DNA from: Chloroflexota bacterium
Lineage (GTDB): Bacteria > Chloroflexota > Limnocylindria > Limnocylindrales > CSP1-4
Direction of reading: 5' to 3'
NCBI GenBank assembly: GCA_027346765.1
Contig: DAIERN010000109.1
Coordinates: 1-5,423, forward strand
Length of the DNA stretch: 5,423 nucleotides
In this document: piece after piece, positions 1 through 5,423 of the stretch
Position numbering within the stretch: position 1 is the stretch's first letter
How the letters are laid out: every line of letters starts with the position of its first letter
Position numbers and translations under genes: made by a program
The notes under the pieces: generated by a model
What the model was told of the DNA's origin: nothing
The model's database searches: none
The model's input: the letters and a program-made list of their open reading frames with translations, nothing else

Positions 1-1
1 C

Positions 2-466
2 GACCTCGTTGAGGTCGCACCAATGGCCGCTCCCCCCGTGGTCCGACTTCTCGACTACGGCCAGTTCAAGTACGAGCAGGCCCGCAAGGAGAAGGAAGCC
101 CGCAAGCACCAGCGCTCGGTCGACTTCAAGGAGATTCGCCTCAAGATCAAGATCGGCAAAGGCGACTTCGATACCAAGGTCCGGCGCGCCATCGAATTCC
201 TTGGGGACGGCGATCGGGTCAAGGTGACGGTCCAGTTCCGGGGCCGCGAGGTGAGCCACGCGTACCTGGGTCGAGACCTCCTGATGCGCTTCGCCGAACA
301 GGTCGGCGACAACGGCGTCCTCGATCGACAGCCCCTGCTGGAAGGCAAGCAGATGTCGATCGTGATCACATCGAATCAAAAGCCCAAGCCACGTGCCGAG
401 GGCGGCGAGACAACAGAGACGGCAGCAGCTGAGCCCACCGTGGCAGCGGCGCCGCCACCAGCTTAG
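2..466 (+). CDS. infC: Translation initiation factor IF-3, 5'-truncated by window edge
   Basis: IF-3 binds the 30S subunit, keeps it apart from 50S and proofreads start-codon and initiator-tRNA pairing. The reading frame is open from base 2, and DLVEVAP lies upstream of the first in-frame ATG (23). That is the end of the usual IF-3 N-domain, so the ATG at 23 is an internal Met and the true start is outside the window. Visible in order: the end of the N-domain (PPVVRLLDYGQFKYEQ), the basic, charged linker helix (ARKEKEARKHQ), and the C-domain from KEIRLKIKI through VKVTVQFRGRE to LEGKQMSIVI, which carries the 30S-binding surface. The protein then has an Ala/Pro/Glu-rich tail of about 28 residues (380-463) that short IF-3s lack. 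It is followed 13 nt later by rpmI, the standard order. Identity is secure; only the N-terminus is missing. Confidence 0.97.
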   Translation, partial: DLVEVAPMAAPPVVRLLDYGQFKYEQARKEKEARKHQRSVDFKEIRLKIKIGKGDFDTKVRRAIEFLGDGDRVKVTVQFRGREVSHAYLGRDLLMRFAEQVGDNGVLDRQPLLEGKQMSIVITSNQKPKPRAEGGETTETAAAEPTVAAAPPPA

Positions 467-470
467 GTAG
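465..470 (+). promoter_or_regulatory. Probable ribosome binding site of rpmI
   Basis: AGGTAG overlaps the infC stop codon and lies 9 nt before the rpmI ATG. It is a weak Shine-Dalgarno match, but the only purine-rich candidate in the 13-nt gap. Its overlap with the infC stop suggests that rpmI translation is coupled to infC termination. Confidence 0.45.
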
Positions 471-479
471 AACGAACAA

Positions 480-689
480 ATGCCAAAGATGAAGACTCAC
501 AAGGGTGCAGCCAAGCGCTTCGGCGTCACCGGCACCGGCAAGGTCGTACGCCTGAAGGCGTGGAAGGGCCACCACCTCGACATCAAGTCGTCGACCCGCA
601 CTCGGCGCTACGCGGGCAAGGCCATCGTCGACGGCACGAGTGCCGAGCAGATCAAGGGCCTGCTGCCCTACATCGCGAAGAAGGGCTGA
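480..689 (+). CDS. rpmI: 50S ribosomal protein L35 (bL35)
   Basis: This is a small basic protein of the large ribosomal subunit, 69 residues against about 65 usually. The N-terminus MPKMKTHKGAAKRF is the family signature, followed by VTGTGKVVRLKAWKGHH and the basic stretch KSSTRTRRYAGK, which contacts 23S rRNA. The C-terminus ends GLLPYIAKKG, matching the LLPY ending seen in many L35s with a short extra tail. The central KAWKGHHLDIKSS differs from the commoner KAGKSHLLTKKSS pattern but keeps the same basic/His spacing. The ATG at 480 is fixed by the conserved MPKMKT. It lies between infC (13 nt upstream) and rplT (3 nt downstream), the universal order of this cluster. Confidence 0.97.
   Translation: MPKMKTHKGAAKRFGVTGTGKVVRLKAWKGHHLDIKSSTRTRRYAGKAIVDGTSAEQIKGLLPYIAKKG
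677..685 (+). promoter_or_regulatory. Probable ribosome binding site of rplT
   Basis: The purine run GAAGAAGGG lies inside the last codons of rpmI and ends 7 nt before the rplT ATG. Spacing is good for a Shine-Dalgarno element, although the match to AGGAGG is partial. Together with the 3-nt gap it implies coupled translation of L35 and L20. Confidence 0.5.
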
Positions 690-692
690 GCG

Positions 693-1043
693 ATGGCACG
701 AGTCAAGCGCGGCGTTACCGCGCATCGCCGCCACAAGCGCCTGCTCAAGGCCGCTGAGGGCCGCCGCGGCACCAAGTCACGACTGATCAAGCCCGCGCGC
801 GAGGCGCTCCTCCACGCGATGGCCTACTCCTACGTCGGCCGCAAGCAGCGCAAGCGCCAGATGCGCGCCCTGTGGATCGTCCGCCTCAACGCCGCCGCGC
901 GGCAGAACGGCCTGACCTACGCCAAGTTGGTCGCCGGACTGAAGCGCGCCGGGGTGGCGCTCGATCGCAAGATCCTGGCCGACATCGCGGTCCGCGATGC
1001 GGCTACGTTTGCCAGCATCGCTGAGGTCGCGCGGGCCTCTTAG
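693..1043 (+). CDS. rplT: 50S ribosomal protein L20 (bL20)
   Basis: L20 binds 23S rRNA early and is needed for large-subunit assembly. In several bacteria it also represses its own operon by binding the mRNA. The 116 residues match the usual length of about 117-119. The N-terminal arm MARVKRGVTAHRRHKRLLKAAEGRRG is the long basic extension that threads into rRNA. The globular part carries the signatures GRKQRKRQMRALWIVRLNAAARQNGLTYAKLVAGLKRAG and LDRKILADIAVRD. The start is fixed by the conserved MARVKRGVTA. No L20-binding pseudoknot is recognisable inside the window; if autoregulation exists, its site is probably upstream of infC. The TAG stop is in the same frame as pheS, 12 nt before the pheS start. 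Confidence 0.98.
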   Translation: MARVKRGVTAHRRHKRLLKAAEGRRGTKSRLIKPAREALLHAMAYSYVGRKQRKRQMRALWIVRLNAAARQNGLTYAKLVAGLKRAGVALDRKILADIAVRDAATFASIAEVARAS

Positions 1044-1055
1044 CGGCACCGCGCG

Positions 1056-2099
<1,044 letters not shown>

Positions 2100-2101
2100 C
2101 G

Positions 2102-4546
2102 ATGCGCGTGCCGCTTTCCTGGTTGCGCGACTACGTCGACTTCGACCTGCCCGTCGAGAGGCTCGCCGAGCGGCTGACGCTGCTCGGCATGGAAGTCGGC
2201 TCGATCGAGACGATCGGGGCCGACTGGTCGAGCGTGGTCGTGGGCGAGCTGCTCGAGGTCGTGCCGCACCCCAATGCGGACCGGTTGAACCTGACCAAGG
2301 TGCGCGTCTCGACCTCGGACGCACCGTTGAGCATCGTCTGCGGCGCGCACAACATCGAGGTGGGCCAGCGTGTGCCAGTGGCGTTGCCGGGCGCGGTGCT
2401 GCCGGGCGACCGCCGAATCGGCGTGACCAAGATCCAGGGCACCGAGAGCCAGGGCATGCTCTGCTCGGGCGCGGAGCTGGGGCTGACCACCGACGCCGAC
2501 GGAATCATGATCCTGGCCCAGCCGACTGATCCGTCCGGCCTGGAGAGGCTCAAGCTGGGCGAAGCGCTGGCCAACGTGGTCGGAGACGTCGTGATCGACG
2601 TTGACGTGAAGCCCAACCGGGGCGACGCGCTGTCGATGATCGGTCTCGCGCGCGAAGTCGCCGCGATCACCGGCGGCAGGGTGCGCTGGCCGGACATCGC
2701 GGTCCAAGAGTCGGGCGACGCGACCGCCGACCACCTGTCAGTCCAGGTCGAAGATGAAAAGCTGTGCCCGCGCTTCGTGGGTCGCTGGGTGGACGGGCTC
2801 AAAGTCGGGCCTTCACCGCTGAAGATCCAGCTCCGCCTGGGGGCAGCCGGCCTGCGCCCGGTGTCGAATGCGGTTGACGCCTCGAACTACGTGATGCTCG
2901 AGCTGGGCAAGCCCATCCACGTGTTCAACGCGGCGACCGTGCCCGGCGGCAAGATCATCGTTCGCGCCGCGGAGGCCGGGGAGAAGCTCGAGACGCTGGA
3001 CCACGTCGAGCGAACGCTTACGCCGGAAACGCTGCTCATCGCCGGCGAGAGCGGCCCACTGGGCCTCGCCGGGGTCATGGGTGGCGCGGGCAGTGAGGTG
3101 ACCGCCAGCACGACCGATGTGATCGTTGAGTCGGCCGTGTTCGACCCGGTGAGCATCCGCCGCACCGCCTTCCGCTACGGACTGCGCAGCGAGGCCAGCC
3201 TGCGCTTCGAGAAGGGCCAGGAGCCGCGCCTCGCGCGCATCGGCGCCGACCGCACCGCGCAGCTGCTGGCCCAGTGGGCGGGCGGCCGCGTGGCGCACGG
3301 CGTGGTCGACACGAACCCTGTGGACGGCGAGCCCAGGCGCGTCTCGTTCCGCCCGGCCAGGGTGAGCAGGCTCCTGGGCGCAGAGATTGGCACGGATGAC
3401 ATGAAGGCCGCGCTGGCGCGCGTCGAGATCGCCACGGAAAGTCGCGCGGATGGCGCGTCGCTGACCGCGGTGGTGCCGTCGCACCGGCGCGACATCGAGA
3501 TCGAAGAGGACGTTGCTGAAGAGGTCATCCGCGTCATCGGCTACGAGACGCTCACGCCGCGGTTGCCGGACACGGTCATGCCGGCGTACCGCGAGGAGCC
3601 GTCACTCTTCACCAACCGGTTGCGTGACGCCCTGGCGGGGAGCGGCCTGGTCGAGGTGCTCACCAACGGCTTGATCGCACCGCAGGACCATGCACGGCTG
3701 GGGTTAGCCGCCGACGATCCGGCCACGATCCGCGTCGCGAACCCGGTCACGGCCGATCACTCGGAGCTCCGCCGATCCATGCTGCCCGGTCTGCTGGGCG
3801 TGCTGGGGCGCAATGAGCGCCAGCGGCGCGACGATATCGCGATCTTCGAGATCGGCGCGCTGCACGAGTGGCGCGACGGCGGCCCGGCACAGTCCGAGGT
3901 GCTCGCCGTGCTCCTTGCGGGCAACCTGCGGGCCGCATCCTGGGCGGAACCGGCGCGCGCCGCGTCGCTCGACGAGCTCAAGGGCATCGTCGAGATGCTC
4001 GCGGCACGGTCGCACGTGGACCGCGTGGAATACGAGGCAACGCAGTGTCGGGACGGCGTCGAGCACCCGGGCCGCACGGCCGCGGTGACCGCCCTAACGG
4101 GCAATGAGCGCCTGCCGCTGGGGCGCGTCTTCGAGGTTGACCCGCGCCTCCTCGCCGCGTTCGAGGTGAAGGCGGAGCGCGTCGCATTCGCGCTCATTCA
4201 GCTGGAGCCGCTGCGCGACCTCGCGGCGCGCGTCCCGCAGGTGCGGCGCATCGACACGCTGCCCGCGTTCGAGCGCGACCTCGCTGTTGTCGTCGACCAT
4301 GGCACGCCGGCCGCAGATGTCGAGCGGGCAATTCGCAACGCCGCCGGGCAGAGCTTGGCCGCCGTGACGCTGTTCGACCGGTACACGGGCGCGCCGCTCG
4401 CGGCGACCGAGGTCAGCCTGGCGTACCGGCTGCGCTTCCAGCCAGAATCGGAGCCATTGACTGAGCAACACATCGACGAGGCCGTAGCGAGGGTGACGCA
4501 GGCTCTCGCGCGCGGGGTCGGAGGCCGGATCCGCAGTGCTGGCTGA
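2102..4546 (+). CDS. pheT: Phenylalanine--tRNA ligase beta subunit
   Basis: This is the structural, tRNA-binding and editing subunit of PheRS; it hydrolyses mischarged Tyr-tRNA-Phe and binds the tRNA. It has 814 residues (about 795-805 is usual), so it is full length. MRVPLSWLRDYVDFD is the typical N-terminus. An EMAP/OB-type tRNA-binding domain spans about 43-155, with PHPNADRLNLTKV at 55-67. The B3/B4 editing domain is about 215-390, with SNYVMLELGKPIHVF (261-275), GVMGG (324-328) and VESAVFDP (342-349). E343 and A365 align with E. coli editing-site E334 and A356. A B5 domain follows at about 408-480, then a catalytic-like but inactive core (490-700). The C-terminal ferredoxin-fold anticodon-binding domain starts near RRIDTLPAFERDLAVVV (715-731). 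The start at 2102 has a good ribosome binding site and the conserved N-terminus. The 3' end overlaps the next gene by 11 nt. I see no frameshift or missing domain. Confidence 0.97.
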   Translation: MRVPLSWLRDYVDFDLPVERLAERLTLLGMEVGSIETIGADWSSVVVGELLEVVPHPNADRLNLTKVRVSTSDAPLSIVCGAHNIEVGQRVPVALPGAVLPGDRRIGVTKIQGTESQGMLCSGAELGLTTDADGIMILAQPTDPSGLERLKLGEALANVVGDVVIDVDVKPNRGDALSMIGLAREVAAITGGRVRWPDIAVQESGDATADHLSVQVEDEKLCPRFVGRWVDGLKVGPSPLKIQLRLGAAGLRPVSNAVDASNYVMLELGKPIHVFNAATVPGGKIIVRAAEAGEKLETLDHVERTLTPETLLIAGESGPLGLAGVMGGAGSEVTASTTDVIVESAVFDPVSIRRTAFRYGLRSEASLRFEKGQEPRLARIGADRTAQLLAQWAGGRVAHGVVDTNPVDGEPRRVSFRPARVSRLLGAEIGTDDMKAALARVEIATESRADGASLTAVVPSHRRDIEIEEDVAEEVIRVIGYETLTPRLPDTVMPAYREEPSLFTNRLRDALAGSGLVEVLTNGLIAPQDHARLGLAADDPATIRVANPVTADHSELRRSMLPGLLGVLGRNERQRRDDIAIFEIGALHEWRDGGPAQSEVLAVLLAGNLRAASWAEPARAASLDELKGIVEMLAARSHVDRVEYEATQCRDGVEHPGRTAAVTALTGNERLPLGRVFEVDPRLLAAFEVKAERVAFALIQLEPLRDLAARVPQVRRIDTLPAFERDLAVVVDHGTPAADVERAIRNAAGQSLAAVTLFDRYTGAPLAATEVSLAYRLRFQPESEPLTEQHIDEAVARVTQALARGVGGRIRSAG
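4520..4524 (+). promoter_or_regulatory. Ribosome binding site of the cvpA-family gene
   Basis: GGAGG lies inside the 3' end of pheT, 11 nt before the GTG at 4536. It decides for that GTG over the next in-frame GTG at 4578, which would cut away most of the first membrane helix. Spacing is slightly long but acceptable. Confidence 0.55.
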
Positions 4547-5078
4547 CGTCGCGATCGTCCTGTTCCTGGTCGGCTGCGTGCTGCTGGGGTTCCTGCGCGG
4601 TGCGTTGCGCCAGCTGTTGGCATTGGGAGCCCTGTTCGTGACCTTCATCGTCGCCGCGCAGGCGCGCAACTTCCTGGCCGACTGGCTGCGCGGGCAGGAG
4701 CCCGACTTCAGCGGTCAGTACTCGCAGATGCTCGGCTTTCTCATTGGCTTCGCGGTCCTCTTCCTGGCGGCGCTCGCACTGATCGAGCTGAGTGGGCGCA
4801 CGGTCACCCTATCAACCCGACCCATCGTCGAGGAGGTGGCCGGCGGCGGCGTGTTGCTGTTCGTCGGCCTGCTCGCCTTGACCGGGCTGCTCATCGCGCT
4901 CGGCAGCTACTACGCCCATCCCAATGGCACGTTCACCGCCGAGATTGAGCAGCTCCGCCAGCTGAACGCGGCGCTGGGCGAATCGAAGATCGTCGGCTTC
5001 CTGCGCGAAACGCTGGTGCCGTGGACCCAGGCGCTCCTTGGGCCGCTGCTTCCGCCCGATGTCCGCCATTTCGGCTGA
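4536..5078 (+). CDS. cvpA: CvpA-family integral membrane protein
   Basis: This is a 180-residue membrane protein with the CvpA (colicin V production) layout. Predicted helices lie at about 4-20, 27-43, 65-84 and 103-123. A hydrophilic segment (44-62, including GQEPDFSGQYSQ) separates helices 2 and 3, and an amphipathic tail follows from about 130 to 180. The family hallmark is the short turn between helices 1 and 2, GFLRGALRQLLALG (residues 18-31), with its RG pair. Family members are linked to colicin V export in E. coli and to envelope stress or competence-associated loci elsewhere, but no biochemical activity is established, so the symbol states family membership only. It starts with GTG inside pheT (11-nt overlap) and ends 20 nt inside the glycosylase gene, so it is translated from the pheST transcript. 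It has no residues suggesting an enzyme. The main alternative is an unrelated four-helix membrane protein. Confidence 0.8.
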   Translation: MLADVAIVLFLVGCVLLGFLRGALRQLLALGALFVTFIVAAQARNFLADWLRGQEPDFSGQYSQMLGFLIGFAVLFLAALALIELSGRTVTLSTRPIVEEVAGGGVLLFVGLLALTGLLIALGSYYAHPNGTFTAEIEQLRQLNAALGESKIVGFLRETLVPWTQALLGPLLPPDVRHFG

Positions 5079-5423
5079 GGCTGGCGCGTCGCCCAAGCGG
5101 CTCGTTCCGCTGCCGCGGTCCTTCTTCGACCGGCCCACGGAGACTGTGGCCCGCGACCTGCTGGGCGTCTGGGTCGTTCGCTCCGCGCCGGGAGGGCTGA
5201 GCGGCGGGCCAATCGTCGAGACGGAGGCGTACGGCGGCCCGGATGACCTTGCGTCGCATTCCCGCGCCGGACGAACGCGCCGCACGACACCTATGTTCGG
5301 CGAGGTGGGCTACGCGTACATCTACCTTGTCTACGGCATGCATGAGTGTTTGAACGTGGTTGGGTACAACGGGCGCGAGGCGGGCGCGGTGCTCATCCGC
5401 GCGATTGCGCCTGTCCTGGGCGT
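5059..5423 (+). CDS. DNA-3-methyladenine glycosylase (AAG/MPG family), 3'-truncated by window edge
   Basis: This base-excision repair enzyme flips damaged purines (3-methyladenine, hypoxanthine, ethenoadenine) out of DNA and cleaves the N-glycosidic bond. The first 121 codons are present; the family is about 190-210 residues, so roughly 40% is missing. LPRSFFDRPTETVARDLLG (18-36) is the family's N-terminal block. IVETEAYGGPDDLASHSRAG (52-71) carries the catalytic glutamate, followed by PMFGEVGYAYIYLVYGMHECLNVV (residues 78-101). By alignment to human AAG from memory, E56=E125 (water activation), Y58=Y127, H67=H136, Y89=Y159, Y92=Y162 (the intercalating tyrosine) and N99=N169. All are retained, so the enzyme should be active. 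The ATG at 5059 overlaps the cvpA-family gene by 20 nt in another frame. I see no Shine-Dalgarno, and an in-frame TTG at 5038 is a poorer alternative. Expression probably depends on coupling to the upstream gene. Confidence 0.93.
   Translation, partial: MSAISAEAGASPKRLVPLPRSFFDRPTETVARDLLGVWVVRSAPGGLSGGPIVETEAYGGPDDLASHSRAGRTRRTTPMFGEVGYAYIYLVYGMHECLNVVGYNGREAGAVLIRAIAPVLG

Noticed and set aside
1044..1055. Possible promoter or terminator between rplT and pheS
   Set aside because: The gap is only 12 nt, with no hairpin followed by a T-run and no room for -35/-10 boxes. Other junctions are equally short or overlapping.
5236..5293. TRRTTPMFG in the glycosylase in place of the human TPRNRGMF, as a possible active-site change
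   Set aside because: Counting from the catalytic glutamate shows this Asn is human N146, not the pocket residue N169. The N169 equivalent (N99) is intact, and bacterial homologues commonly vary here.

Overview
The window is a compact, single-strand (+) housekeeping block from a high-GC bacterium (roughly two thirds G+C by eye, with G/C strongly favoured at third codon positions). It carries seven genes in a row: infC (5' end outside the window), rpmI, rplT, pheS, pheT, a cvpA-family membrane protein gene, and the start of a DNA-3-methyladenine glycosylase gene that runs off the 3' edge. The phylum cannot be fixed from this window. The Thermus-like wording of PheS motif 2, the four-cysteine PheS insert and the high GC would suit Chloroflexota, Dormibacterota or a related terrabacterial lineage. 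That is a weak inference.

Layout: positions 2-1043 encode translation initiation factor 3 and ribosomal proteins L35 and L20, the classical infC-rpmI-rplT cluster. Positions 1056-4546 encode the alpha and beta subunits of phenylalanyl-tRNA synthetase, which form the (alpha-beta)2 enzyme. Positions 4536-5078 encode a four-helix CvpA-like membrane protein, and 5059 to the end encode an AAG/MPG-family base-excision repair glycosylase.

The junctions are extremely tight: 13, 3, 12 and 2 nt gaps, then 11 and 20 nt overlaps. I see no stretch with room for a promoter or intrinsic terminator. The simplest reading is one polycistronic transcript with translational coupling, started upstream of the window. 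Any L20- or Phe-responsive leader would lie there and cannot be seen. Translation genes fill the first 4.5 kb; the last two genes are appended by overlap and need not be functionally linked.

I found no mobile element, CRISPR array, tRNA/rRNA gene, broken gene or convincing undescribed system. The points worth a second look are small: an in-frame rplT/pheS junction with a GTG start and no obvious ribosome binding site, a Tyr replacing the first Phe of the PheS substrate-recognition FPF loop, and the overlapping cvpA-glycosylase tail of the operon.
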